Source of the DNA: Dugong dugon
Taxonomy: Eukaryota; Chordata; Mammalia; Sirenia; Dugongidae
Direction of reading: 5' to 3'
Assembly (NCBI GenBank): GCA_030035585.1
Contig: CM057482.1
Span: 46,047,501-46,111,500 of the forward strand
Length of the DNA: 64,000 nucleotides
The notes beneath the pieces were generated by a model. It was not told the DNA's origin and did not search any database. It saw nothing but the letters and a program-made list of their open reading frames with translations. Positions 46,180 to 58,189 of the stretch are shown one piece after another (position 1 is the stretch's first letter; the number at the start of each line of letters is the position of its first letter). Made by a program: the position numbers and the translations under genes.

Positions 46180-46303
46180 CTTTCAGCTGGAGGTAGCCTT
46201 GAGCCAGATTAACATATGCCTCTGCTAGTTTCCAATGTGAGTCGCCATAGCAAATTCTTGTCAGCGCTACACAACGCACGAGCTCCTGGATAGCCTGTTT
46301 GTA
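46180..46303 (-). CDS. TTC23: TTC23 coding exon (second recognised), first TPR
   Basis: This 124 bp exon of TTC23 has acceptor ctaacag|TAC and donor AAAG|gtgaac. Translation gives [20 protein letters not shown], then [20 protein letters not shown] and K plus one base, almost identical to human TTC23 residues following the first coding exon. The segment has the helix-turn-helix spacing of a TPR repeat, with the conserved small residues of NLAQGYLQL at the helix packing face. It starts in phase 0 and ends in phase 1, joining the GG of the next exon to make Gly. There is no stop. It was located by direct reading of the minus strand. Confidence 0.94.
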
Positions 46304-46379
46304 CTGTTAGGATGAAAGCATGAGGTTAACATCAAAATAACTTAAGAGTCATAAATCAGAAAATCAAATTGTACTTTCA

Positions 46380-46475
46380 TCCATGCCATAAATATTTATA
46401 GAGTGTCTACTATGTGCTAGGCCTGGTTCTAAGCATCTGGGAAACATTAGAAGACAAAAAAGACTAAGATCAGTA
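46380..46475 (+). repeat. MIR fragment
   Basis: aatatttatagagtgtctac, tatgtgctaggcctggttct. Confidence 0.75.
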
Positions 46476-46555
46476 TCCCTGCCATCAGAAAAGTTATATG
46501 CTGGTTGGGTGAAATCTACAATACACAAAAAAATTAGTAAATTCTAGAGTGCATT

Positions 46556-46722
46556 TGGAGCCCTGGTGGTATAGTGGTTAAGAGCCACAACTGGTAACCC
46601 AAAGGTTGACATTTCAAATCTACCAGCTGCTCCTTGGAAACCCTACGGGGCAGTTCTACTCTATCCTGTAGGCTTGCTATGAGTCGGAATCGGCTCGATA
46701 GCAATGTGTTTGGTTTAATGGG
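46556..46722 (+). mobile_element. AfroSINE, plus strand
   Basis: ggagccctggtggtatagtg, ctgctccttggaaaccctac, gctatgagtcggaatcggct, aatgtgtttggttt. Confidence 0.95.
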
Positions 46723-46737
46723 ATTAGAATGCATTTA

Positions 46738-46960
46738 GAGGAGTCCCTGGGTGGTGCAAAAACAGTTAAGCACTCAGCTACTAACTAAAAGGTTGAAGGT
46801 TCGAATCCATCCAGAGGCACCTTTGAAGAAAGGCCTGATGATCTACTTCTGAAGGGTCACACTAAAAATCTTATGGAGCACAGTTCTACTCTGACACACA
46901 GAGTGGAACACAAGGAGTTGACTCAATGGCAACGGTTTGGTTTTTGGTTTGGTATAGTGC
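46738..46960 (+). mobile_element. AfroSINE (long subtype), plus strand, adjacent
   Basis: aggagtccctgggtggtgca, aaggttcgaatccatccaga, aggcctgatgatctacttct, gttgactcaatggcaacggt. It sits just downstream of the previous SINE in the same orientation. Confidence 0.93.
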
Positions 46961-47319
46961 ACTTAAAGGTGAAAAATGTAATGGAATGAAGAAGAAAATA
47001 CAAAAAGCAGAGCAGACGTTAATCATCCCCTGGGTTTTCCAGCTGCCCATCAGTGAACAGCTGCTATATATTCAGGCACAATAAATGGGCAAATGGTAAT
47101 GGTTTCCAAATACATTTTAATCCTCAATTCAAATACTTTTCTTAGCAGCCTGTGATATTAGTGCAGCAAATTACTTGAGCAGAACTGACAACAACATTTC
47201 AGTAAAGGAGTGAGAAGCACTTTTTTATTTGGGCACTGACAAAGAGAATAGGGAACTGGAAATCTCCAGCTTCCAGGTCAGCTCAGAGCAGTAATATACT
47301 CCAAGCAAGTGTCGGAACT

Positions 47320-47785
47320 TTAAAACACAGCTCCAAAATTCTTTGACACTCCTTCTATCCAGAGATGGGGGTCTGTGTCCCCTTCTTTGAATTTGGCCTT
47401 TATGTTTGGCCAATAGAAGATGGTAGAAGTGGTGCTGTGCCTGTTTTGGGGCCCAGGTCTTAAGAAACTGGCAGCTTCCACTTTCTGTCTCTTGAATGCT
47501 CATTCTTGGAACCCTACACCTTGCTGTAAGGAAGCCTAGGCTCCCCCATGGAAAGGTCCACTTGGAAAAGAACCAACAGCCAACACCAACTAGTCAACCA
47601 TATGAGTGCCCCACCTTGACAATAGACTCACCACTGCCCAGCTGATGCCGCTTGGAGCACAGCTGATCAGACCCCACTGAGCTCTGTGTAAACTGCAGGT
47701 TCATGGACAAAAGGAGTAACTGTTTTTGTTTTAAGCCACTAAGTTGTGGGGTGTTTGTTATGTAGCAACAGATAACCAGAACAGT
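47320..47785 (+). mobile_element. LTR relic (MLT1/MaLR-like)
   Basis: The 3' part ttttaagccactaagttgtg and atgtagcaacagataaccag is the typical end of MLT1-class LTRs. The middle (ttggcctttatgtttggcca) fits an old solo LTR. Exact ends are unclear. Confidence 0.7.
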
Positions 47786-47979
47786 AAGAGAGGAGGTAAG
47801 AGAGCTGATTAAAGATGGCTGAAGGGGGCAAAGCAAAGGAAGAAAAGTAAGGACACAGTTGTGGAGAGGATCCAAAGGGCCTTGGGATGCACTCCAATCG
47901 ATACCTAAGCTCAAAGTGCCTACGTTTCCAAACAGTGCACATGTGGACTAGAAACACTTTTATCTTGAAACAACATTCT

Positions 47980-48400
47980 TCTTGACAAAAATACACAGCC
48001 AGACAGTTGACAAGAGAGTCACTTTTGTGGCAATTTTAGGGATTAAATGTCCTATAAAGGACATTATTGGGATAATTGTGGAAATCTGGATAAGATTTGA
48101 AGATTGGATAAAGTACTGTACCAACACTAATTTCCTAATTTCAGTCATTGGCCTGTGGTTATAAGGAAGAATGTCCTTATACTTAGGAAGTGTACACTGA
48201 AGAATCAGAGGAAAGGATCATAATATCTGTAACTTACTCTCAGTCAGTTCAGAAAAATAATTAAACAGAGGCAGGAAGGGAGGGAGAGAAATAAAGCAAA
48301 TATTAACAGTTGGTGAATCCTGTAACTTATCTCTAAGTTTGAAACTATTTTCAAAAAAAAAATTACCAAAAAATGGATATCTTAAAAAATAAATTACATC
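47980..48400 (+). mobile_element. L1 3' UTR relic
   Basis: tataaaggacattattggga, gaagattggataaagtactg, aagtgtacactgaagaatca, gttggtgaatcctgtaactt; similar to 13265-13625. Confidence 0.75.
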
Positions 48401-48419
48401 ATGTTAATATCTTCATGAA

Positions 48420-48715
48420 AATAGTTTTAAGGCTTCCAAGGGCACTTAGCTTGAAACCCGGACTCCTCACCACAGTCTGCAAGGCCCTATGAGATCCAAT
48501 CGCCTCTTCAGTCGCACTTCATGTCAGCCCACAGGCTTCATCTCTGGGCTTCCACCACGCCAAGCTCGTGTCTATCCTACAGATTTTATGCGTGCTGTTT
48601 CCTCTACCCAGAACCCTTTTTCCTGAGCCCCTCCAGGTGGCTCCTTCTAGTCTTCAGGTCTCAGCTCATATATCACCTCCTCCCAGACGCCCCCTGTGGT
48701 TTGATGAACTACTTA
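48420..48715 (+). repeat. L2 3' relic
   Basis: agtctgcaaggccctatgag, cttccaccacgccaagctcg, gctgtttcctctacccagaa, tcaggtctcagctcatatat and cacctcctcccagacgcccc follow the L2 3' end. Confidence 0.8.
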
Positions 48716-48756
48716 GTACGGCCTTTCTTGCCAGGGTCTTGTAACTCCCACCTAGG

Positions 48757-49080
48757 TGATTGGGTGGGGCTGTGCAAATAAGGTCATTGTGGCCCACCAA
48801 GGGGATTGGTTAGTTTTACCTTAAAAGAGAGCCAATTCCAGAGCAGAAAGGAGAGCCCACCACCACCAAGGAGGAGAGACCGGCAGGAGAGACCTGCAGA
48901 AGATGCTGTAGTGGGCTTCCCGGCCCACAGAGCAAGAAAGCTGAGTGCCTGTGCGCAGAGACAGAGGGCCAGGGAGAAGCCTACACCTGACCCATGAATT
49001 TGGGACTTGCCAGCCTCTACACCTGTGTGAGCCATTTCCTTCATATGGTTTGTTGTGAGTTCTGAGAGATGTTGCAGTGA
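48757..49080 (+). mobile_element. LTR-like relic
   Basis: caaataaggtcattgtggcc, ttgggacttgccagcctcta and tgtgagccatttccttcata echo the end region of the LTRs at 12698 and 16340, but the match is partial and no target duplication was found. Confidence 0.5.
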
Positions 49081-49654
49081 ATCAGGGAACCCAAAGACGG
49101 GAGGGAGAGTACTGAAGGGAGAGGGACTAGTTGATGTTAGAGATAATGGAGTGGTACAGCAGCTTGGAAAAGCTGGACATTTGGGACATCTTTAACCTCT
49201 GCCTCATAGGAACCAGCTTTGTGCTAATCCTTCTAAAAGAAATCATCTGTTTATCCTCCCTGACCACACTGCCCAAGGTTGGCCCACTCTGCTTCCTCCA
49301 GAGCACTGATCACCACCTCTAATTGCCTGGTTCATTCACCATACCTGCTGCCCCTCAGCTCCGTGGGCTGTCCTGCTCACTGCTATATCCTGGGTGCCTC
49401 ATCTGAACCACAGAACACAAAAAATGATTTGGGATCATTCTAGATACATAGAAAAGAGTTCATTCTTCACAGACACTAAAGGCCTTTGGGCTTTAAGGCT
49501 TAATTCTCTTGCAGAACTCTGGCTGAGAAATGCTGCCAGCCCAGAACCTGCCTAACACAAGCCTGGCACATAGTAGGTACTGAATTAATATTTGTTGTGT
49601 AATGAATAAACACACATTCAAAACATTCAAAAACACAGCACCCCTCTCCAGAGT

Positions 49655-49745
49655 CCAAAGGGTTTCCAAGGAGCAGGTGGTGGACTTGAACCACCAACCT
49701 TTTGGTTAACAGCTGAGTTCTTAACCACTGCATCACCAGGGCTCC
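49655..49745 (-). mobile_element. Partial AfroSINE, minus strand
   Basis: gtttccaaggagcaggtggt, accaaccttttggttaacag, cactgcatcaccagggctcc; the tail half is missing. Confidence 0.9.
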
Positions 49746-49749
49746 ACAA

Positions 49750-50440
49750 TTAGCACTTTTAAATTCCTTCCAAAAGATCTCAGCATCTCTCCTGCTTCTG
49801 CCGCAGTTCAGGCTCTCATCATTTCTTGCCAGGATTATTATAAATATCCTCCAAACTGGTCCTTCTGCCTCCAGTTTTGCTCTCTTCTCGCCCCTCCCCA
49901 CAGTTATTTGAGTGATCTTTCCTAAAATGCAAATCTGCTCACAGCACTCTCATGCAGATAATCCTATGGTGATCTCCCAACGCCATTAGGAGAAATCTAA
50001 ACTCTTTGTTGCGTGTTGAAAACTCTCTGGGACCACAGCTCCTGTCCACACTCCAGTTGCTCCCTCCTGTGTCACTACAGCCTGCTGCTTGTAGCTTCCC
50101 AAACATACTGGTCCATCGGCTACCTCTGTCCAGAATACCTTTGCCCTGTTCTGGGCACTATTATCAATGGAGTCCAAATAACTCCTTTCCCAAGAAGTGT
50201 GCATTATTGCTGCCCCTCCACCACCTCCATGTTCATTGCACCTCCGTTTTGCTTCTATATTACCCCAAGCTTGTGTCTGTCACAGAATGTATCACAATGA
50301 CTACAGTTATCTGTCCCTATCTATCTTCCCAACCAAACCATGAGTACCTTGAAGGCAGGAGCTATGGCTTTCCCTCTGTGCCCCCACACCTGCATAGCAC
50401 TTGGCATGTATTAAGCATACATAAGATATCTGTGAAATAA
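49750..50440 (+). repeat. L2 3' relic
   Basis: gttatttgagtgatctttcc, actctctgggaccacagctc, ctccagttgctccctcctgt, acctttgccctgttctgggc. The open 144-codon frame at 50006-50440 is L2-derived chance ORF. Confidence 0.7.
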
Positions 50441-50647
50441 ATTAATGAACAACAGGGTCTGATATACAATAGGTGGTAGAGAAATGTATATTGAATGAAT
50501 GAGTGAATGAGCAAAACTTTTGAGGAGAGAATGGGGAAGAAATATGCAGAGGACAAGAAGACAAAGAACATAAGAATTACAAGCTTTAGGAGAGCAGAAG
50601 CTTCATCTGCTTTGTTTATGTTGTGTTCCAGTGTCTAGACTTGTCAC

Positions 50648-50870
50648 ACAGTAAAACCAAAAGCCAAACCAGTTGCTGTCAAGTTGATTCTGACTCATAG
50701 TGACCCCATGTGTTGTGGAGTAGAACCACGCTTCATAGGGTTTTCAAGGCTGTGACCTTTCAGAAGCAGAATGCCAAGCCTTTCTTCTGAGGTACCTCTA
50801 GGGGGTTCAAACCACCAACCTTTCAGTTAGTAGTCAAGTGCTTAACCGTCTGCACCACCTGGGGACTCCT
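50648..50870 (-). mobile_element. AfroSINE (long subtype), minus strand
   Basis: gttgctgtcaagttgattct, gacctttcagaagcagaatg, ccaacctttcagttagtagt, gcaccacctggggactcctg. Confidence 0.93.
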
Positions 50871-51216
50871 GGCATATAATATGAGCTCAGTAAATATTTG
50901 TTGACTGACTGAAAATGACTGTAGTAGGTCAAACTCACAACCAATCCGTTTGGTACACACTTGCCAGAGATCATGCTGTACTTGTTTCTTCATTTGTGCG
51001 TTCATCCAATAAATGTGTACTGAATGTTTACTGGCCCAGCTGGGCTTGGAGCGTAGGGTACCACAGTCACGTGCTATAATGAAAGGTACTCTCTGATATA
51101 CTCTCTTATGTCAAACTCCTGAGATTAGGAATATCACCTAAAATATGCTACTCCTGTTGATCATATGTTGTAACTCACTTACCAGAATACAAGTATAGAA
51201 AAGAAAGGCTCCTTAC
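50871..51216. other. TTC23 intron next to the first recognised coding exon
   Basis: Starts with a MIR-type fragment (ctcagtaaatatttgttgac). The rest is unremarkable. Confidence 0.5.
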
Positions 51217-51416
51217 GTTGTGACTGCTGGAATAGGACTTGGCTTTCTCTTCACAGAGCTGGAGCTTCTCTCGAGGAGGGTGGAACAGTGCTGTCTGAGG
51301 CAGCTTGTTTTGAATCTTCTTTCTAGGCGTTATGCTGACAGCAGCAACAATTTCATCTAGGTGGTTGGATATGTGGGTTTCCTGTTCTTCTTGCATATTT
51401 TTATATACATTGTCCT
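51217..51416 (-). CDS. TTC23: TTC23 first recognised coding exon, with start codon
   Basis: This exon carries the usual TTC23 start. The acceptor is aaattag|AGG and the ATG lies at 51396-51394, followed by 60 codons to the donor AAC|gtaagg. The protein begins MQEEQETHISNHLDEIVAAV and runs to a segment near PPREKLQLCEEKAKSYSSSH, matching human TTC23 from its first residue. Twenty bases of the exon precede the ATG. In the coding frame these are open (DNVYKN in front of the Met), so an N-terminal extension cannot be excluded by a stop codon. The polypyrimidine tract of the acceptor is poor and A-rich. Residues 1-60 form the non-TPR N-terminal segment before the repeat array. Confidence 0.94.
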
Positions 51417-51786
51417 CTAATTTTTAAATAAAAAAATTAAAAGTGTCAATGATAATATTCAGTTACTTTTAGAAATACACATTTTTTTCTAGAAATTGAG
51501 ACTATCTAGGAAAATGTCAACACTATACCTATGACTTCTTTTAAATTAGTGGCATTATATTTAAAAAGATCATGGTGGATAGTATTGATTTCTTTGTAAA
51601 ACTTACAGGCTAATTTCCAGTGTCAACTAAATGATATTCTTGTTTATTTAAAAAATATATATATGTATGAAGGCCAGCAGAAATCAGCACTAACTCCCAA
51701 GAAGCCCAGATGAGATCAGCTGAACTCCAACTGACCCACAGATCCATGAGGAATAAAAATAAATGACTGAAAATAAAATAAAATAA

Positions 51787-53560
51787 ATGATTGTTAGACT
51801 GTCGCTTCCGGCCAAGATGGACTAATAAGGACCAGATTTATCCTCCTGCCTGAAATAACCAAAAAACAAACAAATAAACCCATAAAATGAAAAACAAGAA
51901 AATCCAGAGACCAAAGCTATGAAATAATGGTTTCCAAGACACAAGACATCAAGCAATAATGCAGTGGTTCCTGAGAGAGGGGAATAAAGACAAGGTGCAA
52001 CCCATGATTACCCCAGCTTATTGCTTTAGATAGTTTCCAGGCTGAGGTGCAGGGAGGGAGAACCCAGAAGGAAGCCACTAAACTACGCAATTTGAGGAAA
52101 TGAAGCTGAGACTCTGGGGAGACCAAAGTGACTGGAGTTTGCAGGACAGGTTACTGGAGAGAAGAGAGCTGTACGGAGAGAGGATCCCAGAGATTAGCAG
52201 AGGGGCTCTTCCAATACGGGAGAGAATACTGATGAGAACACTTGTGAGGAAACTACTTGAGAGAAAGAATCATCAAACAGGTATAAAGAGAACAGTGCCT
52301 GACATCCACACAGGGATGGCAGTGCCTATCTCCACTAGCCAGACTAGAAAAACTCATAACTCATGGGGAATTGGGTAGAATACTTTAAATGGTTCTATCT
52401 CAGTAGTGGGAATAATCAGCCCAAGACTGAGCATTGCTTAGTCCCATCTAACAAATCAGAAAAACAAGACCTAAAAGGATCAAATTATTTCCAAGTAACT
52501 TAACTGCATCAGAGAATACAACTCAAGAATGTTCATAGGAATACAAAAAAGTCAACACGCAACAGGGTAAAATTCACGATGTCTGGCATCCAATCAAAGA
52601 TTACCAAGCATGCAAAGAGACAAGAAAACATGACCCATAATTAGGAGAACAGTTAATCAATCAATTGAAGCTGACCCAGAACTGACACAGATGTTAAAAT
52701 TAGCAGAGAAGGACATTAAAATCATTATTATAGCTGCATTCCATGTTTAAAAAGTTAAGTAGAGACATGTGAAAAAAAAGACCCAAATTAAACTTCTAGA
52801 TATAAAAATTACAATGTGTGAGATGAAAAACATACTAGATAGGATTAATGGTACATTAGATATCATAGGTGAAAAGATAAGTGAACTTGAAGACAGCAAT
52901 AGAAACTATTCAAAATGAAAAAAACATCAGTGAGCTATGAAACAAGTTCAAGTGGCCTACTATATATATAATTGGAGTCTCTAAAGGAGAGGAGAGAGGT
53001 GCAAAAAATATCTGAAGAAATAATGGTCAAAAACTTTCTAAATTTGAGGAAAAGTCAGAGATCAAACAAGTTCAATGAACACTAAACACAAGAAACGTGA
53101 AGAAAATGACACCAAGGCATATCATAATCTAATTGCTCAAAACTATAATACAGAGAAACTCTTACAAGTAGCCAGAGGAAAAAAGACACATTAGGTACAA
53201 AGGAATAGTGATAAAGTTGCAGCAGACTGCCTGGAGGAAGCAAGCACACAAGAAAAGCATGGAGCAATATCTTTAAAGTAGAGAAGGAAAAAGTTACCAA
53301 CCTAAAAGTTTATGCTGGTGAAAATATCTTTCTAAAACAAAAGCTGAAAGAATTTTTCACCAGAAAACTTGCACTACAATGTTCTCAAAGAAATGTTAAA
53401 GGAAGACTTCCAGGTGGAAGGAAAATTATAGCAAATGGAAATTGAGATCTACACAAAATAATGAACAGTGGGAATGGTAACTACATGGGCAAATATATAA
53501 GATTGTTTTCATATTATTTAAATAGCTTTAAAAGATCATTGACTGTTTAAAAAAAATAAT
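51787..53560 (+). mobile_element. HAL1/L1 5' part and ORF1 relic
   Basis: Begins with an L1 5'-end-like motif (cttccggccaagatggac) and runs into an ORF1-like region (caagaatgttcataggaata; gaaaagataagtgaacttga, reading GEKISELED in one frame; agtagccagaggaaaaaaga). It has many stops. It is probably a half-L1 (HAL1) or L1M copy. Confidence 0.75.
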
Positions 53561-53582
53561 GTATTTTGTGGTTTATAACACG

Positions 53583-53745
53583 TGTATGGAGCCATGTGGT
53601 GCAGTGGTTAAGAGCTTGGCTGCTAACCAAAAGGTCAGCAGTTTGAATCCACCAGCTGGTCCTTGGAAACCCTATGGGGCAGTTCTACTTTGGCCTATAG
53701 GGTCACTATGAGTTGGAATCCACTTGATGGTAACTGGTTTGATTT
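53583..53745 (+). mobile_element. AfroSINE, plus strand
   Basis: ggagccatgtggtgcagtgg, gctgctaaccaaaaggtcag, ctatagggtcactatgagtt. Confidence 0.95.
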
Positions 53746-53775
53746 TTTTTTTCTTTCGGTTTTATACTCTAGGTA

Positions 53776-53941
53776 AGGGAGCCCTGGTGGCGCAGTGGTT
53801 AAGCACTCAGCTGCTAACCTAAATGTTGGCAGTTCGAATCCATCAGCCACTGCTTGGAAACCCTATGGGGCAGCTCTATTCTGTCCTATAGGGCCACTAT
53901 GAGTCTGAATCAGCTCAACGGCAACGGGTATGGTTTTTTTG
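53776..53941 (+). mobile_element. AfroSINE, plus strand (low divergence)
   Basis: gggagccctggtggcgcagt, agctgctaacctaaatgttg, ctatggggcagctctattct, ctcaacggcaacgggtatgg. It is only about 30 bp from the previous SINE in the same direction. Confidence 0.95.
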
Positions 53942-53954
53942 GAACAGAAAAAGC

Positions 53955-55404
53955 CTAGGTTGTCTTGAAATGAATGTTGATAGAACTAAGGATGTCAAAG
54001 GCAATTCTGGTGAAGGTTCAGAAAGAAGTGAGGAAAGCTGTACAAAAAGCCTCTATTGTCTTAGAGAATACATATGGCTCCAGTAGCGGAATGTTGCTAG
54101 AAATGAGGCTTTAAAAGAAAACGATGAACATGTGATGGGACAATGGAGCAAGGGTGATCTTTTTATGCAGTGGCAAAGAACTCGTCTGAATTATGTTCAA
54201 ATGTCTGTTGAAAGGTAGAACTTGTAAGTGATGAACTTGGATATCTGGCTGATATGATTTCTAATCAAGATCTTACAGGGGCCATATGGTTTCTTCTTGC
54301 CACTTAAAGCAAAATGCAAGAGGAAAGAGATGGACTTAAAAATGAACTGTGCAAAATGAAAAAAAACTTTTAAAGATTTGGAAAATCCTTTATACAAACT
54401 AAGGACACATGTCCTAAAATGTTCACCAAGGATGTGGCTACACAATCTTTTGTTAAAGAGATTAAGCCTATGACTTATGGATATAACCAACTACCATAGC
54501 AGAAAACACATCGGTTTAGACTGACGTGGACAGAGAAAGAACCAAAGGAAAGAATGCTGTCTGCCTCTTGGAATTCTACAGGCAGGAAACAGACCAAAGG
54601 AGCTACATCTGTTGTCCTCCAAGAAAAGAAAAGGACTATTCCTGGAGCACCTCAGAGATCTGCAGAATTGTTGGAAGGAGCATGGGAAGCAGGACCTAAT
54701 TGGTTTCAAAGGGTGGAGCCACAGTTTCCTGGTTCTTAAAGGGTGGGGCCCAGCCTCCTAGGTTTCAAGGAGTTGCATCTTCACCCACTCGGTTCAGGAC
54801 TGTGGGGCTGCCATTAAGGTGAGCCAGGGGGATGGGGCCACCGCTGAAAGCTGAGGGGTGGGGCTGCTATTTCCAAGGGGCAGTGGGACTAGGAGAATGG
54901 GTCTGCTTAAAGCTGAGGGAGCAGAGTTGCTATCCCAGAGGGCCTGGAAAGTTGAGCTGAAGCCCAGGGCCAAGGGGCCTCCACCCAGAATCCAGAGGGC
55001 ATGGTCAACACTCAGAGTCTGGAAAACGGGGCTGGTTGCCCAGATGGTCCCAAAGAAAAGAGGATTATTTTCAAGCCTTGAGAGCTAATGTAATTTGTTC
55101 TGCTGGGTTTAGGACTTGCTTGGTGCCTGTTATCCCATCTTTCCCTCCAATTTCTCCCGTTTGTAATGGCAATGTCTACCTTCTGCCTGTTCCACCGTTG
55201 TACTTTGGAAGCAGATAACTTGTATTCTAGATTTCATTTTCAGAGATGAAGAGGAACTTTGTTCCAGGATGGGCTACGCCTAAAGTCTCATCAGAAGATG
55301 AGGTTTTGTACTTCAAGTTGATTTAAGACTTTTGGGATGATGCAATGGGGTGGATGTGTTTTGCACGTGGCAAAGACATGAATGGGGGGGGACAAATGGT
55401 GGAA
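53955..55404 (+). mobile_element. MaLR/ERVL-type endogenous retrovirus internal region, degraded
   Basis: Internal sequence typical of MaLR elements, without an intact frame: gaatacatatggctccagta, gaacatgtgatgggacaatg, gtgatgaacttggatatctg, tccttctgcc-type segments near 55180, and tggatgtgttttgcacgtgg just before the 3' LTR. No intact gag, pol or env is visible. Confidence 0.8.
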
Positions 55405-55806
55405 TGTTATGGATTGAATTATGTCCCCCAAAAACATGCACTGTAAATCCTAACCTCTGTGCCTGTGGTTTTTATCCCATTTGGAAATGGTTTGTCTTTG
55501 TTATGTTAATTAGGCAGGATTAGTGTAGGGTGTATTTTGAGTCAATCTCTTTTGAGATATAAAAGAGATTAAACAAGCAGCATAGAAGGGGGAAGAGAGA
55601 TGCCAAGTCACATGAAGATCTTTAGGGAACCAGGAAACAAGCTAAAAGGACAAGGACCTTCCCCCAGAGCTGACAGAGACAGAAAGCCTTCCCCTACAGT
55701 TGGTGCCCTGAATTCGGGCTTTTAGCCTCCTAGACTGTGAGAAAATAAAATTCTGTTTGTTAAAGCCACCCAGTTGCGGTATTTCTGTTATAGCAGCACT
55801 AGATAA
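55405..55806 (+). mobile_element. 3' LTR of the MaLR remnant
   Basis: Starts tgttatggattgaattatgt and ends cagcactagataactaagat. It includes tttgagatataaaagagatt (TATA-like) and gagaaaataaaattctgttt (polyadenylation region). It joins the internal region at its 5' side, so the 3' half of a provirus is preserved. No matching 5 bp duplication is visible at the outer side. Confidence 0.85.
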
Positions 55807-56384
55807 CTAAGATAGATGTACTCTTAGGGGCACTTACTTTGAGCTACATGCTTATCATCAGCCACTTTTCTTTTCTTAGTAATAGCCATAGCTGGGGCTT
55901 AAATTTTCATTAGATATCAGCCCAGACCCCACCCACCACCCTCTTCCCTGCCAGTCTTGGGTTTGGCTTCCCAGACCTCTCAATCAGTGCCCACAACTGC
56001 CGGTCAGACATACCCAATCAATTGATGCTATTCCTTTGCCAGACCTGCCCAGTAGAATGCTGAATCACATGATCATCCTCAGATCAAGGTGAGAGGAAGA
56101 AGAGGTCTGAATTGGGGTCTCAGTCTCCCATTTTTAAGGGGCAATGTTCAAAATATTTAATAACTGGTGTAGCTGAGGGGTGGTCACCAATCTGTATGGG
56201 TGACGAGTATGCTGGAGCTGGATTCTGAAGGCCCCTTACAGATCCAGGTGTTAAACCTTTCGGTATTAATTTGTGGGGAGACCTAGGGGGCCTGTGGGAG
56301 GAGCAGGGGCTTGTTAGGAAATAGCAAACTTTATGACTGTATGAGGGTGTGCTAGTTAAATATTGGCCCAAATGTAAGCTGAAG
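55807..56384. other. Unclassified intronic stretch
   Basis: No exon. The 83-codon minus-strand frame at 56120-56371 shows no domain I recognise; possibly an old LTR-derived sequence. Confidence 0.4.
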
Positions 56385-57267
56385 TATCAAGAAGTTATGA
56401 AATGGAAAATATCCCAGAAAGATACAAATTACTGAAACAGAATAAAAAACAAACAGAAAATCTGAATAGACCTCTAACAAGAAATTAAATTAGCAATTAA
56501 AACTGTTTATACAAAGTAAATCCCAGGCTCAGATGGCTTCAGTGGTTAATTCTACCCAATCTTTAAAGGAGAAATAATATCAATCATTTATAAGCTCTAT
56601 CAGAAAATCAAGGAGGAAACACTTTCCAACTCATTTTATAAGGCCAGTGATAGTTACTCTGATACAAAAGCCAGGCAAAGACACCACGAGAAAAGAAAAC
56701 TACAGACCAATATCTCTCATGAATCTAGAAACAAAAATCCTCAACAAAATATTAGCAAACAGAATCTAGTAACATATAAAAAGGATTACATACTATGACC
56801 AAGTGGGATTTAATCCAGGAATGCAAGGCTGGTTTAATATCTGAAATAGTTAATGTATTATACCATATTAATAAAGGACAAAAAGCATGCACTCATTTTG
56901 ATAAATACAGAAAAAGCATTTGACAAAAGTCAACATGCATTCACGATAAAAACTTTCAAAAAACAGGAACAGAAGATAATTTCTTCAATCTGATAAGAGA
57001 CCATCTATAAAACAAAAAACAATAACAACAAAAACAAACTAAAGCTAACATCATACTTAATGGTGAATGTTTGAATCTTTCCCCCTAGGATTGGAAACAA
57101 GGAAACGATGTCTGCTCTCATTACTCTTATTTGATTGTACTTGATGTTGCAGGCAGTGAAATAAGGCAAGAAAAGGAAATAAAAGGCATGCAAGTTAGAA
57201 AGGAAGAGACAAAACTTTATCAGCAGATAACATGATTCTGTATATAGGCAACCCTAAGGAACATACA

Positions 57268-57338
57268 TACACACACACACACACGAACACACACACATGA
57301 ACACACATACACAAACACACATACATGCACACACACTA
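57268..57338. repeat. Imperfect (CA)n microsatellite inside L1
   Basis: Runs of acac with interrupting ga, at and gc units, inside decayed L1 ORF2. Confidence 0.93.
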
Positions 57339-57984
57339 GAACTAAAAAGCTCAGCAAGGTCACAAGACACAAAATAAACCAAAATCAATTGTATTTCTAT
57401 ACACTAGCAATGAATAATCTGAAAATAGAATTAAGAAAACATTTCCATTCACAATAGCATCAAAAAGAACACTTAGGAATAAATTTAACAAAAGAAGTAC
57501 AAGACTTGTACACTGAAAATTATACAACATTGCTGGAAAGAAACTAAAGAAGGTCTCTCACAACTCACAGAGTGGGATAAAATATTTGAAAATTATATAC
57601 ATGGTAAACGTCTTGTATGCAGAATATATAAAAAACTCTTAAACAATTTAATAACAAGAAAACAAAACTCAATTAAAAGATCGGCAAAAGATCTGAATAG
57701 ATATTACAACAAAGAAGATATACAAATGGCCAATAAGCACATGGAAGGAATGCTCAGCATCATTAGTCATTAGGAAAATGCAATCAACTGATGAGTGGGC
57801 AAACAAAATGTGGTAAATTCATACAATGGAATATTACTCAGCCATTAAAAAGAAATGAACAATGCTACAACATGGATGAACCTAAAAAAGATTATACTAA
57901 GTGAAAGAAGCAAGATGCCAAAGGCCACATGTTATATGATCCCATTATATGAAATGTCCAGAAACGGCAAATCTATAGAATCAG

Positions 57985-58189
57985 GAGGGACCAGTCCTTA
58001 GAGAAGGACATCATGCTTGGTAAAGCAGAGGGCCATCAAAAAAGAGGAAGACCTTCGATGAGATGGATTGACATAGTGGCTGCAACAATGGGTTCAAACA
58101 TAGTAATGATTGTGAGGATGGGGCAGGACCTGGCAGCTCACTAAGAGTCGGAACCGGCTTGATGGCACCTAACAACAACAACAGAAACA
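57985..58189 (+). mobile_element. RTE 3' end fragment
   Basis: aggagggaccagtccttaga, ggacatcatgcttggtaaag, gtcggaaccggcttgatggc, aacaacaacaac tail, inside L1 3' sequence. Confidence 0.88.

Noticed and set aside
50006-50440. 144-codon plus-strand open frame
   Set aside because: Coincides with an L2 3' relic; no independent evidence of a gene.
53955-55404. Possible domesticated retroviral gene in the MaLR internal region
   Set aside because: Frames are short and broken throughout, with no intact domain.
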